DNA of 64,000 bases, from contig CM038228.1 in NCBI GenBank assembly GCA_021442155.1, forward strand, positions 9,093,179 through 9,157,178. The letters are read 5' to 3'. This stretch comes from Cymbidium sinense (Eukaryota > Streptophyta > Magnoliopsida > Asparagales > Orchidaceae). The translations under genes and the position numbers were made by a program. Shown here piece after piece: positions 10,600-22,268 of this stretch (position 1 is the first letter of the stretch; every line of letters begins with the position of its first letter). The notes under the pieces are model-generated. The model searched no databases and was not told where the DNA came from. It saw nothing but the letters and a program-made list of their open reading frames with translations.

Positions 10600-12075
10600 G
10601 GCGGTGTTTGTAGATGGGTGAGAATCTTTTGAAAAGAACGTCAGACATAGCGGAGCGGCAGAGAACCTTCTAAAATGGGAGGGGAAGATTAGGAGTGTCG
10701 ATCCAGAACATTGATCGTGCTTGGAAAAATATTATTTTCAGAATGATTTGGTTCTTAAGTGTCAGAAGAAGTGATAGAGCCCAATCTCGCAGGTATTTCA
10801 CCACTTGAGATGAGTTTGGGCGCGGGATTGCGGTTTCCCCATCCCGAGATGATGATCATTTTGTCGACATCGAGGTTTGCATTTCCAGTTTTGGCGGGAT
10901 GGCGATCGTGATGGGACTTATAGTCTTTTGGCGTGCGACGCGACTCTGATTACCTGCGGATGTGCAAGTTTACTGCGATGCACATGGTCATTATCACTGC
11001 GAGTCTTGACCTCCGGACGAAGGATCTCCAAGAATTGGGCAAGCGATTCTTTTTTGTGAAGAATGGCGGGGTCTTCGAGAAATGGGGAAAGAGAGATTTA
11101 CCCATTCCCTGAGTTGGTGATGAAGATATCTGGACGAAATTCAGAATATTGAAGATCTTGATTTGAGATTGATATATAATTTGTGCGGGAGGAATCTTTG
11201 TTTGAGGGCTTTCTATTCATCGGCGGTCTTATGCAATTCGTTGAAAGCAAACAAAGGTTTCAACCGATCTCCCGGCGTCCTCGGCTTCTTCCGAAGGACC
11301 GTCTCCAATAGAAGAGGAAAAGGGCGAAGAGGTGATGGTGATATCGATACGAAAAGTCGGGGCCCTTGAGTAGTCGTCCCAAGGATCTTCATTCACGAGG
11401 GCGTGTTGAATCATTCTGCGCAGTCGTCGACATCTTGAAGCGGTAACAATCCTTCTTGCGTTCATCATCTTTTATTTCCCATTTCCGGTGTTTAACGTAA
11501 TTTTTCTTATTTGAATCTTGAAGAAGCAAGAACTTGACTTCAAAATGAACATTGTCTTTGAATGAATTGAGTTCGTGAAGGTCAAGTTTCTCCATGGTGA
11601 ATATAAGAAGCGGTATGTGGAGAAAGTAAAAGAGATGTCCGTGTTGGAGAATCAACTTGATGAGTGCGGGGCCGAGTTGGCGACTCAGCGACTTCTCTTT
11701 CTTTTGTCGGAAGTTGAGCGGACTCGGGATGAATTAGTGGAGGCAAAGGTTGGTTGCTCATGAGGATCGAAGATCTTTTACGAGAAGGTTTAGTCTTGAG
11801 GCAAAGAAGCAGAGTTCTGGCCTCGCCTTTCGAGAAAGAGGCGCACTTATCTCGGGTAGGCGGGGAGCCGGATCCGCGAGCCGTGGAGGACTTCAAGAAC
11901 TTCGACGACCTTGAGTATCATCTGAGGATCACGTTGAGGCGAGACCACGTGTATGATGTAGAGGTGAAGGCTTTGGGCGGCGGTGTGTTGATGAAGGCTT
12001 CATCAGAGGTTTCTTGAAGAGGGACACGCTTGGCGTATGCAAGCTAGGCTGGTGTTGAGGTCCTTTCTCCTAGCT
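10600..12075 (+). pseudogene. antisense ORF of Tat-like element (putative gypsy-type transposon ORF)
   Basis: The plus strand, opposite to gag-pol, shows protein-like remnants. GLRFPHPEMM near 10810-10850 and KRFFFVKNGGVFEKWGKRD near 11040-11095 resemble the N-terminal part of the plant 'putative gypsy type transposon' family (Transposase_28). A Glu/Arg-rich coiled-coil-like segment follows at 11575-11763 (EYKKRYVEKVKEMSVLENQL), then a segment at 11754-12017 with EDFKNFDDLEYH. Known Tat elements such as Grande carry an antisense ORF in this position; its function is unknown. Frameshifts and stops break it here. The family assignment is tentative because matched motifs are short. Confidence 0.5.
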
Positions 12076-12379
12076 TCCCTTTAGCGGCAGGATGACTCGA
12101 TAGTTCTTCATCATCTCCTGATGAGACCATCAAGACTGTGTAGTTGTAGTTCCTTTATGTTGCAGCTGTTTAGTGTTGTATATTATTTCTGGTTGATTGT
12201 ACTTGTATGTTCTGCGAGAATAATAATCCACAAAAATTGTTTGTGAATATTTAGGAGTTGTGTGTCAAAGTGTACTCGATGATAAAGATTGATAGAAGAG
12301 ATCATCGAATCCCTTTAGGATAATTGATCTATTCTAAGATCATTACAGGCGTTACTTGATGACAAACTTGCACGGAATA

Positions 12380-12930
12380 TATTTATAGAGGTTCTCTCGA
12401 GAACCTCGATCTATCTAGGTTGTGTATCGGGCGTTTACTCGATGATGTTAACTTTGTTATGGAGAAAGTTGTAGGCGTCTATAGAGGATTGCCAACTTAT
12501 CAAGGTTGTTTATCGGCGTTACTCGGCGATGTTAACAGTATAGGAAGATCTCGAATTGAATCGGCGAATTTTTGACTATCGAGGTTGTTTGTCGTGTTAG
12601 ATGGCGTTAACTAATGGAAGAGGTTGTGGGAAGTCATGGACCTCTCGATCTATCTAGGTTGTGTATCGGAGCGTTTTCGATGATGTTAACATTATGGAAA
12701 GTTGGCATAGAAATTGCCCAAGGTTTATCGAGGCGTTACTGATGATGTTAACAATAGGAAGATCTCAATTATCCGAGGATTTTGACTATCGGGTTGTGTA
12801 TGGGCGTTTACTCGATGATGTTAAACATTATGGAAAGTTGTAGGCGATATAGAGGATTGCCAACTTATCCAGGTTGTTTATCAGGCGTTCTCGGCGATGT
12901 TAACTGTATAGGAAGATCAGTCAATTCCGG
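12380..12930. repeat. tandem repeats in Tat-like 3' region, about 70-85 bp
   Basis: Seven or so diverged units built on GGTTGTGTATCGGGCG, TTACTCGATGATGTTAAC and TATGGAAAGTTGTAGGCG, with two alternating unit types (one followed by AGAGGATTGCCAACTTATC, the other by GGAAGATCTC). The alternation suggests a higher-order dimer repeat of about 150-200 bp. It lies between the antisense ORF and the pol stop codon. Confidence 0.75.
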
Positions 12931-13158
12931 GGATCGATCTTACCGAATGAATCAACAATAGTTTGCATTATCTCTTGAGTGGATGTTTTAAAATGCAAGC
13001 ATCGAAAAGTCCTAAGTATGAGAACTTTAACATAGAAAATAAATCAAACAACTTGATGAGGTTGGACAATAAGTATGACAACGTATCGATAAATGTTTAA
13101 TTCGATAACAACGGCAATACCGAGATAATGTTTTCCACATTCGAATAAAAAGTTGTCG

Positions 13159-14300
13159 TCAGCGGTAGTACTTACGGAGGTTTGTAGCATTCAGTGCGTG
13201 GGAGAGTCTTCCCATCTTATCCTTAAGCTTGAGCGTGCGGCTTGATTTTAGACACCACCACATAGCCTTCCCCGGTGAGTTTGTTGTTGTGGGCCTTTTC
13301 TCGATGAGACTTGGGGCGAGGTCCCCAGCGTGGATATTCTTTTACCGGGTTGAAACCTCGAGCAATCCTTTCTTGATCCAGTCTTGACATGTAGTCTCTT
13401 CGAGGAGATCGGATGGAACTTATCGTCTGCGAGGCATTAAAGTTATGGGTTCAGCTCGGGATGTCGGAATAACGACTCGGAAAACATTGTGGCGTTTCTC
13501 GGTAGGGTCCTTGATGTAGTCGGTAAGCGAAAGAACATTGGATAGTTCTTGACATTGCCCCGGCATTGTTGATGTGTCTTTAGCCCTTTTAGTATTGTCA
13601 TTGGTGACTTGATTACGCCCATTTGCTGGATGGGATTGTGTGGATTAGCGGATATCGACTCGGCGAGAAAGATGTGAATGTCTTTCACGTGACGTCCCAT
13701 TATCGGTGATGATTTTTTTTTTGGAATCAAATGACAAATAATATTTTTCGACAAATTGCTTGGCATTTGTTTGGTGATTTTGGCCGGTTGCTTCCACCCA
13801 TTGTAATCAGCGGCCAAGATTATGAATTTTAGTTGCGGTGGCAATGGGAAAGGGTCCCATTATATCGATCCCCATTGAAGCAGGGGCAGCTGGATTGTGG
13901 TGAGTTCTCTGAGATGGTGTATGAGTGAGATTGGAATGGCGACACTTGTTACACTTCAAACTCGTCGTCTTCATTGTAGGCGGTAAAACCTTGCCTCATG
14001 ATTTTGAGGCGAGGCTTTTCCTCCCAAATGTTCACAAATTCGAATGAACCTCTCGCATTGCATGGTTAGCCTCAGAAGGTGGTAGACACTTTAAATAGGG
14101 CCCTAAGAAGGACCGCTTGTAGAGATTCATCACGATTATGGTGAAGTTGATGCTCTCGTGGGAGGCGGATAGCATCGGTGGTGTTGGCAAGGCCAGCTTT
14201 GAAGAAAGGACATGATGGTCAATCCATGAAGATTCTTTTGGGTCCTCAGATTGTATCATCGAGGGCGCGAATCTTGGGAAAGTGGATGTCCTCATGTATT
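13159..14300 (-). pseudogene. Tat-like integrase remnant
   Basis: The minus-strand block 14160-14040 reads NLYKRSFLGPYLKCLPPSEA and MREVHSN, the integrase N-terminal zinc-binding region. 13830-13730 gives KFIILAADY and KNIICH, corresponding to the catalytic core. The C-terminus at 13225-13159 reads GRLSHALNATNLRKYYR followed by TGA, which fixes the end of pol. The core D-D-E residues are largely lost to frameshifts. There is no chromodomain after the core, unlike the other Ty3 elements in this window. Confidence 0.8.
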
Positions 14301-14399
14301 TTCTCTTGAAAGATCTCTGTCGTTGTTGTGGCTAACTTGGAGGGCATCCTGCGTGTTACTGCTCCCTTAGAATATGAGTTATCGATGGGTCTCGATTAC

Positions 14400-14680
14400 G
14401 GCAAAGTGACTTTGCCAAAACGGTCTTGAGCAATGCGGATGGCGTGCTCGAAGTCTCCTTCAACTTGTGAGGCCTGGCGTGAGTGCAGTGTAGATGGCTA
14501 AGTTACGGACCTCACGGTCAATGGCGAGCCTTAGTCACTTCGAGGGCCTCATTATTGACATTATTGGTGGCAGGAACTTTAGTGAAGCTACTCTAAAGTT
14601 ATTTTACTTGGGAGATAAGCAAAATTCACTCCATAGGAAGTACACGAGCTCCATCAACATATAATGTCCATTGATTTGTC
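14400..14680 (-). pseudogene. Tat-like RNase H remnant (archaeal-type)
   Basis: The minus strand at 14670-14649 reads WTLYVDGA, the start of an RNase HI domain with its first catalytic Asp. About 30 codons further is ATNN with NEAL, the equivalent of the usual ATNNxAEYEAL segment holding the second acidic residue. A stop lies between them and further stops follow. Tat elements are known to carry an additional archaeal-type RNase H; I infer this is that domain rather than the standard Ty3 RNase H. Confidence 0.65.
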
Positions 14681-15122
14681 ATGGAGTGATGAATGATCTG
14701 TTCGGTGGTGATGGGATGGTACATTCTACGAAGTCAACGAGCACTTGTGACTTTATATCGGGGCGTGGAAGAAAATGGATGTCAAACTCTCAAGCTCGAC
14801 AGACCACTTCATCAACCTTCCGGATACATCGGGGCTTTTGCGAGAATAGTTCTTAATGGAAGATGAGTGTAGGCGTTGATGGTGTGGGCACGAAATGCAG
14901 TGCAATTTTAGATGCGAGAATGCACTAGAATATGTCTTATCTGGCAGTGGATAGCGTCCTTGGGTATCGAGAAAGGATTTTCTTGACATAATAAATGGGT
15001 CGTTCTGAATTCTCCCGTATCGACCGCAGACTTACGGCATGAGAAAGCGAATAAGATAGATGTGACTTCTCTCCTTGGATGAGGCTTTGATAATAGGGGA
15101 AGCTAAATAGACTCGAAGTTGC

Positions 15123-15916
15123 TCAGCGGTCGACATTCATCATCCCTTTGGAATCCATTTCCTCGTGCACCCAAGATTTTGAAGAATGGTAGATACTTAT
15201 CTCTGGCGGGCCAAGAATCGTGATAAAGCGCAATCCTTCGGTCAAGCGTTGGACTTCCTTGATCGTTCTTGGAGGTGACATGTCCTTGAGTGCTTTTATC
15301 TTCTCGGGGTTGGCCTCATCCATGAGTGACCATGAAGCTAGGAATTTCGGAAACTCAAAATGCACTTGCTTGGGTTGAGCCGCATCTTGTAGTGTCGAAG
15401 AATGTCAAAAGCATTGCGGTCGAAATATCTTTGTGATATTTCCAAGCTCTTCACCGGTATATCACATACACCTCCATATTGTGCCTATAAGATCCTTGAA
15501 GATCTTATTCATAAAGCGTTGATATGTTGCTCCGGCATTTTTAGTCGAATGGCATGACGATAGCGGTATAGTCCACTTATCTGTTTGGAAGGATGTTGCT
15601 TCCTCATCTGTTTTGTTCATCGATTTGATTGTAGCGAATAGGCATCCATGAAGCTTCGACATCGATGTCGATGTCGCATCAACTAGTTGGTCGATCTGAG
15701 GAAGGGGAAGCTATCTTTTGGGCATGCGATTAAGGTCGGTGTAGTCGATGCACATTCTCCGAGAGCGTTGGCCTTCTTGACTAACACTACGTTAGCCAAG
15801 GTGGGGTAGTAGACTTCTCGAATGAACTTGACTTCCGAAGTTTGGTGATTTCTTGTTCTATGACTGCCGTCGTTGAGCGAAGGTTCTTTTCTTACGTATC
15901 TTGTAGGTTGAGTCAA
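15123..15916 (-). pseudogene. Tat-like reverse transcriptase remnant
   Basis: The minus-strand frames give, in order: FIREVYYPTLANVVLVKKAN and CPKDSFPF (15830-15690), then DEEATSFQTDKWTIPL and NAGATYQRFMNKIFKDLIG (15610-15475), and EANPEKIKALKDM with TIKEVQRL in the thumb region (15330-15240). These are diagnostic of Tat/Athila-type Ty3 RT. The expected Y/F-VDDM catalytic motif just after DLIG (around 15465) is not readable: the frame ends there. At least three frameshifts are present, including one in the MPF-x-KNAGATYQ motif. Confidence 0.85.
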
Positions 15917-16178
15917 CTTTGAGGAGTCGCGTAATGACTTGGGTCAATGCGATATCGGATCGCTCGGGCAAAGATATCTTGATTTTCTGAAAATCTACGT
16001 ATTACGATTTCGATCGGTGCGATCCACCTTCACCTTTCGCGATGGATCAACTTACGAGATAGGAAGACAAATTACATCTTCAAGCGGAGAAGCCCTTTTG
16101 AGGCATCCTCATCTCGTGTTAAGTTCTCGATGTTGAGGTTCTTGTAAATGGTGGGCTTGCTTGATATAACGCGCTTGT

Positions 16179-16394
16179 CTATCTGTTGATTCCACTTGCG
16201 CCGATCTTGGTGTCGGGAATTTCATCTTGAGGTGAGACACCAGATGTGGCTAGCAGAATATGAAGCTGAAGTGGAGTAAAAAGAACATCAACCGAACTCT
16301 CATTGTCGATCAATATCCTTTTAATATTGAAGCCGCGGATCGCGACCCTGCGATGTGACAAGGGGATCTTGATGTGGGATCTTGAAACCCTCAC
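16179..16394 (-). pseudogene. Tat-like aspartic protease remnant, active site altered
   Basis: The minus-strand frame contains GFNIKRILIDNESSVDVLF, matching the protease of plant Ty3 elements whose active site is normally D-[ST]-G or D-N-G-S-S. Here the Gly is replaced by Glu (DNESS), which should destroy activity. Just upstream (16430-16391) lies an ITFDDLDL motif, a common pre-protease signature. The expected downstream residues run out of frame. Confidence 0.75.
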
Positions 16395-16599
16395 AGATCT
16401 AAATCATCAAAGGTGATAGAATGAATTGACGAGACTTCTTGACTCACGGCTCTTGAAGGCAATGAATATTTGGCTAGATAACGGCCCTCTGCGCAATTGT
16501 TTCTATCTCTCGGCCACTTGGCGGTTCCTCTGGCTGGTTGCCCCAGGCATTTCTTTGGGCAAGCGGGTTGGATTTTTGTATAAAGCGACTGAACACCTC

Positions 16600-17551
16600 G
16601 GCGTATTAGTCTTTCAATCTCCTCCTTGGTTGGTGGCACTCTTGATGGTGTGCCACCATTTGCGGTGAAAGTGGCGAAATTTCTCTTGATTTCCAATTCC
16701 GGGCTTTAAAGGTGTGACCACTTGGGCCATCCTCTTCTGAATAACCATCGAGGATTTCTTGAGGAGGTTTTGGGGAGGTTCTTTTCTCTTCTTTTGAGAT
16801 GTTTGAACATCATCTTTGGGAACCTTCTTCTTTGCTTGGTGGTTCAAGCTGCGATGAGCCGATAGCGTCGTGGAGATTTGTGCCTATTGGTGGACAGTTA
16901 GCATAGAATGGGTGTCTCGCATTAATGATGAATAAGTATCTGGCGAGTCCTCAGAAGCACGCCCTCAAAGTTACGGATCTACTCCTGGTATCTGTCGGGC
17001 TTCAGAGGAGAACCTCTGGAAGTATTCTTTGAGGACTCTCCATCGTTACGGCGGATTATGTGATGAATCACGATGATTCTCTTGTTGCCGAGCGTTCTAC
17101 AAAAAATGGCGAGCTCTCCAAATGATCGGACGGACCCTTAGCGGTGAATAGAACCAGAAATCGAGCACGTCCTTTGAGAGTCGGCGGGAATACGACCTGA
17201 CAGAGTCATTTGCGAATGTGCATGATCGTTCGAAAGTGATCGATATGCTCGTCTGGATCGGTTGTGCCATCGTAAGGGTCCATCTTTGGGAAGCTTGAAT
17301 CTCGTCGAATCGGGTATTGCGAGATGATCTCGTGGCGGGGCGAGTTTTGGAAGAAGCGGCGGAGAATGGATCATTGATTGTTTGGGAACTCTTCTGCACC
17401 GATCGTCGTAGTTCATCGCGTATAAGGTGGCGTGGAGTTTCACCGTCTGGTGAGCCATTAGGTGTGGGGTGAGTAGAGCTGGCGGTATCAGTTCGACATC
17501 TGGATGTGGTGCCAAGGGTTCTCTACTTGTTGATCCATTCCGGGTAATCAT
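16600..17551 (-). pseudogene. Tat-like gag remnant
   Basis: On the minus strand the capsid region begins near 17320 with a FKLPK / MDPYDGTTDPDEHIDHF reading, typical of plant Ty3 gag, followed by FPPTLKGRAR and a SDHLESSPF-like segment near 17110. The C-terminal part (16847-16614) is Lys-rich and leads into an FHRK..HTI segment and EIERLIRRG, which in plant elements precede the protease. At least four frame changes are needed to follow it. Gag would form the virus-like particle; this copy cannot. Confidence 0.7.
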
Positions 17552-17833
17552 TCTCGGGAAGAAAATGGATTATCTTTGAGAGCGGAACCTGCGTGTTGGA
17601 GCGTTTCTTGGGTCCTCTGCGAGTCGAAGAATTTCGTTAGGAATCCTCCATCCTTTGAGCGATCTTCCAAAGAGGGGCACGGCGGACCCTCACACGGGAG
17701 ACAGTCATTATGTAGAAGTGTTGGAGACTTGGCGTCCTTGATCACGAGAATGAGGCGTTGGAGGCGCAAACCCGTTTACCAACCATAGTGGAGATATAGC
17801 AATGGGGAAGCTGTTCCCTGAGGCAGCATTGCG

Positions 17834-18640
17834 TTAGAATTTTATTAGGTAGATCACGAGATCTTATTAGCCAAAATTATCAACACATGGCGGGGATATG
17901 AACACAGGGGTTATCGTGGAAAACCGTTAAGGAAAAAACCAGGGGCCTTGATCGTAGAACTTTCACTATGTGTTCAAAGATCTGGTCCTTCTCGTTAGTT
18001 GGAGAAGAAGGTGTTCTGAGGGCAATATTAGAGTGTAGAAAAAATACAATATCGGTCAACTCAACCCAAGGAGAAGTTTCCCAAAAGCGGAGGCGATCTT
18101 ACGGGAGCAACCTCTTGATCTTTGGAGAAAAGCGGCGGCGGTCTTTCTAGTCCTCACAGGCGATCTCTGCGAGCTCACGATCTTGACATGCGTGGTGGTA
18201 GCGGTGGTGATAGATCGTCGGCGTCAGGTCGGTGGTTCTCGAGCTCTCGGTCTTCGTCAGTTGGTCCTCTAAGGTGAGAATGAGGCTATTTATAGATTTT
18301 TTGGGAGTGGCTTGTAATTGGAAAACTCCAACCACTCCCATCGGGGGATCCCGATCCCCGACGGTGTATTTTGATGATATGAGGTGCCTTAATGATGTGG
18401 GTGGGTGATCTTGGATTCGTTGGATTAGTGGCGGCCGATCATATAAATATATGATTTAGTGACCATTTGGCGAATCGGGATCCATTTTCATGCGATAGCG
18501 ATAAAGTCGATTCAGCTCGGATCGGTCTTGATGTTCTATGTTAGTCTCATGTGATTGATTTATTTGTAGAACTTTGAAATCGGTGATTAGATCGAAGCAT
18601 TTAAAATGCCTTGAGATTATCTTGATCAGTTAATTTTACG
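17834..18640 (-). repeat. Tat-like element 5' LTR
   Basis: The partner of 8746-9552. It lies upstream of gag on the minus strand and so is the 5' LTR. It contains a minus-strand TATA box at 18284-18295. The border next to gag (about 17834) lacks a recognisable tRNA primer site, probably through decay. Confidence 0.85.
18284..18295 (-). promoter_or_regulatory. LTR TATA box
   Basis: The minus strand reads CTATAAATAGCC, a canonical plant TATA box, within the 5' LTR, pointing into the element. It supports minus-strand transcription of gag-pol. The other LTR has a slightly altered version (CTATAAAGCC) at the same relative place. Confidence 0.65.
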
Positions 18641-19202
18641 AGGATGTAATATTAATATATATATTGATTTTTTTGTTAGCCTCTTGAATATATATAGTAT
18701 ACTGTAAAAAGTATTGACAAAAAAGATTTGTAGCTAAAACCTTTAATTAAATGTATATATCAAATATATTATATTTCATTATAAAAATATATAAATTAAA
18801 TATGTAAAAAAAATTCTTATTCTTATGATTGTATATATATAACGGCAATATTAAAACATTTTTCCTATCATTAGCATATATAATAACACTGAATGTTAAA
18901 AATAAAAATAAAAATAAAAATAAGAGAAAAGAGGGAGGTACGTAAATATATATATATATATATATATAACATAAATAAATCTATGTTTTAAATATATTTA
19001 TATATATCTTATAAATATAAATAAATGCTACATATTTAATTTTACTATTAAAAAATTAATTAAAATTAAAATTAAGTTATCATCTTAAAGTTTAAATAAA
19101 CATTCCTAACTATTGCATTGCTTGTATTTTATTCTATTATATGTACATATATTAGACAAATAAAATTTAGAATAATTTCTTTATTTTGAATAAAAGTATA
19201 TG

Positions 19203-19273
<71 letters not shown>

Positions 19274-19276
19274 AAA
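18641..19276. other. AT-rich spacer with TA microsatellites
   Basis: No gene. It contains TA runs at about 18949-18968 and 19215-19268; the second abuts the left terminal inverted repeat of the PMD element. AT-rich TA runs are common insertion sites for plant DNA transposons. Confidence 0.6.
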
Positions 19277-19341
19277 GTTAAAATTTCAAATTAGGCCTAA
19301 TTAAAACATTAATTAGTTAATTAGGGCGAAAAAAATTTTAG
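19277..19341 (+). repeat. left terminal inverted repeat
   Basis: AAATTTCAAATTAGGCC followed by TAATTAAAACATTAATTAG; it is the inverted partner of 22269-22341. A duplicated stretch of about 165 bp (19550-19715 against 19690-19830, TTTAGTTTTATTGTTATG words) follows inside. Confidence 0.65.
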
Positions 19342-19805
19342 GACACCTTGGCGTACCTGGGCTTGCGTTGACGCGTTGGCTTATTATATTAAAACACGGC
19401 ACCTCTGATTATTTCCTTTACTCAAAATCTCCCTTCCATAATCTTACTCGAGCCACAGAAGGAGGTCAGTGGGCGACATATTTTGTAGTTTTTGTCTGTC
19501 GATTTAGGTATTTTTAACCCTTAATGTTAAATTTGTATTAGATCTCTTTCTATATGATTTTATTTTGTATGATTCGCATATTTAGTTTTATTGTTATGGT
19601 AGATTGAGATTATAGTACTTTTATTTGATTAATTTTGTGTATTTTGTGAATGCATATGAGATTTAGGGTTTATGTTAGTATTTTTTTTATTATTTAGAGA
19701 TTATATATGATTTTATTTTGTATGATGAGCTTATTTAGTTTTATTGTTATGATAGATTGAGATTATAGTACCTTTGTTTCATTAGATTTGTATATTTGTG
19801 AATGC

Positions 19806-21087
19806 ATATGAGATTTAGGGCTTATGTTAGTATTTTATGCATGGGAGCACATTCATGTAAAGTGACTCGTTGCATATACCCCTATGACATAGATGGCACG
19901 AGTGTGGGATGTCTATGGAATGAAGGGTATGTCCGAGAGATGACACCAGCCCACATCAGAGTCTACAGAGATGAACTAGATGAGCTATTGCAGAGTAAGG
20001 TGCGTTGCATTGTAAATTTATTTTTTGAGTCCATTATTGGATGTACATAGCAGACCTAATATTCCTTTCAAACTACGTAGGTAATTTGGGAGCCATATGG
20101 ACATCAGATCCGTGTACGTGTTGCGGATATATGCTCACAGGTGACGAGATATAGTTGGCTAGAGTATCATTGATTAAAATGAGGAGTGGTACCGCGGATC
20201 GTGTGATCGATAGTTTGACCTTTCACCTATGACTGATGTAACATCGATAGATTCTGCCTTCATGCGAGTGGATGGTCGTAGGAAATCAGATATGGATTGG
20301 ATCGATTACCACCAGACACACTTTGCACAGTGGGAGAGAAGACGTGATTTAGTTGTAGTGGTAGATTCATCCCAGTAAGGCGGGGAGTCGGCCATTAACC
20401 GATACATGAGATGGCATTGGTCATGGGCTTCACTCTACGTGCTGAAGGCACCGACAATTCTCCCAGACACTTATTACCCTCGAGCACCTAGAATAGTAAT
20501 GGTAATTTGATATAAAAATTATAGTTTTCTACACTAATTTGATCTTAACTAAATTTCTTTCAACGCAGCATGAGCACATCCTAAATACCAAGGATATATT
20601 CCAGCATTATTTTGGGAAGGATGATGATATAGATTTTGAGCAATCTATTAACTAGTACGAGGAGTTGTGTTGGGAGCTGTGGCACAACATGCATATCTTT
20701 GATAGTAGATACAAGGACACTAACATTCCAAGTACTTCATCATCGGTCAGATGGGATAGAATTTCCATCCTCTCCACCAGTAGTCGGGCTCTCTGCATAT
20801 ATATTCACATAGCCGATATAGTATTCATACCAATAAGCTATATGGACACAGATGCACCCATGGCAGCCACCAGTCCCTTCTACATATGGGCCTCCGTCAT
20901 TCCATATGACACCCCATATAGAGTGGACCATGTTACACACCTGGGTTACTCGCAAAAACCCTTCGAGCATATTGAAGAGGAGGAGCAGCATCAAGAGCAT
21001 CATCTAGAGCCATGGTGCCCATTACAGGTAGTGATGCGATTCTCCATGAGCATCATCAGAGATGTCGTCACTATTATCTTTTTGTAG
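19806..21087 (+). pseudogene. plant mobile domain (PMD) protein pseudogene, 5'-truncated
   Basis: The homologue of the fuller copy at 44720-46583, starting mid-domain. The reading gives VYRDELDELLQSKV, then after an intron (GT at 20000, AG at 20080) IWEPYGHQIRVRVADIC, then DWIDYHQTHFAQWERR, the motif in which PMD proteins end their domain, and an RYMRWHWSW-like segment. A second intron (GT at 20502, AG at 20568) precedes HEHILNTKDIFQHYFGKDDD and a C-terminal tail ending near 21087. PMD (aminotransferase-like, as in MAIN/MAIL proteins) occurs both in host genes needed for meristem and silencing functions and in transposons. Several stops and lost 5' exons mark this as a pseudogene. Confidence 0.75.
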
Positions 21088-21589
21088 ATGGATACCATTT
21101 TGTTGTATTTGTACTCTTTTTATTATGGATACTCATTTTGATCAAGTATTTTCTTGTTTGGGTTAGATTACTTTAGAAATTAGCTTTAAGTTCATATCTT
21201 TTTTTGTTCTAGTTTTGATGTTCTTAGTACATTTACAAGAGGTTGTACCTTGATGTATGTTTTTTAGTGATGATATTTACTTTGTTGATAAGATTAGAGA
21301 GAAATTTTTTTGTGTTGTGAGCTTGGTTTGAGTTGGCTTATTATGCATGTTTGAAAAATTTTAACAAGAAAATGATTGCATTCCTACTATTAGCACATTG
21401 ATTTTTCTTATGTGAATGGAATTAATTTGAATGATTCTCTCCAAGCAAAAAAATTAATGAGAGATAAGCACCTGCTGATATGCCATGTCTCTTAAGAGTT
21501 TGTTAATTTCACTTCATTAAGAGCGTTTTATTTGAGTGAGTCATTTCAAATTCTTCTAATTGTTCATTTTGCAAAAGTTGCTGCCAATC

Positions 21590-22190
21590 GTGCCACATTC
21601 GTAATTTTTGGTCAACATGAAAGTCATGGAGAATTTTGTTACAATTCCAACAATACTAAGCTCGCTTAATTCTGAGATTGGATGAGTCCGTTATGGGCAA
21701 ATGGTCAATATTTTAAGTGTACAGCGCGCATTTATATAAAAGCTATTATGCCATAATCAAATTTTTAGTCAACTTGAAAGACGTTAAGAATTTCGCTATG
21801 ATTCTAACGATACTTAGGTCACTCGATTTTGACATCAAATGAGTTACGGGCAAAATAATCTAATATTTCAATTGACCAGTAGTTTTGCTCATTTGCAAAA
21901 CCGTATGTAGAGCCATAATCGTAATTTTTGTCAACATGAAAGTCATGGGTAATTTTATTATGATTCAACAATACTAAACTCGCGATTTTGGCACCCTGAG
22001 TCGAGCTAAATCATGGCGATCCAATATTTCAAATGCTCAATTTTAAGCATTTGCAAAACTCGTGTCGGGCCATAATCATAATTTTTGGTCAACATGAAAG
22101 TCATGAGGAATTTTGTTATGATTCCAACGATACTAACCTCATCGATTCGACAGGATGAGTATGACAAGCAAAATACTTTCTTTAAATTTT
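21590..22190 (+). repeat. subterminal tandem array, about 160 bp units (copy 1)
   Basis: Four units with GGTCAACATGAAAGTCATGG, AATTTTGTTATGATTC and CAACGATACTAA at about 21610, 21768, 21930 and 22088. It lies between the PMD gene's 3' end and the right terminal repeat. The same array recurs at 47085-47720. Confidence 0.85.
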
Positions 22191-22268
22191 TTTTAAAAAA
22201 TTAAGGCGATGTCACGCTTCACATGGCTAACTGTGTCGCGCGAGTAGCCATTGAACATACTAGCCTAT

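Larger units (their letters stand above)
8746..18640 (-). mobile_element. degenerate Ty3/gypsy LTR retrotransposon, Tat-like lineage
   Basis: Two direct repeats of about 0.8 kb (8746-9552 and 17834-18640) flank a minus-strand order of gag, protease, RT, RNase H, integrase, which is the Ty3/gypsy order. The RT block with FIREVYYP and ANVVLVKKAN, the DEEATSF...NAGATYQRF...KIFKDLIG region, an archaeal-type RNase H start (WTLYVDGA) and an integrase ending LRKYYR without a chromodomain fit the Tat group. So do the 3.6 kb region between pol and the 3' LTR with tandem subrepeats and an antisense ORF. The element is about 9.9 kb and is richer in G+C than the flanks. Many small frameshifts disable every domain. 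No clear primer site or polypurine tract was found at the LTR borders. Confidence 0.85.

Noticed and set aside
10095..10613. Several overlapping open frames on both strands
   Set aside because: They run through the minisatellite; repeat units without stops give frames on both strands.
21590..22190. CRISPR-like or regulatory repeat array
   Set aside because: Units are 160 bp tandem repeats without short repeat/spacer organisation, in a plant nuclear context.
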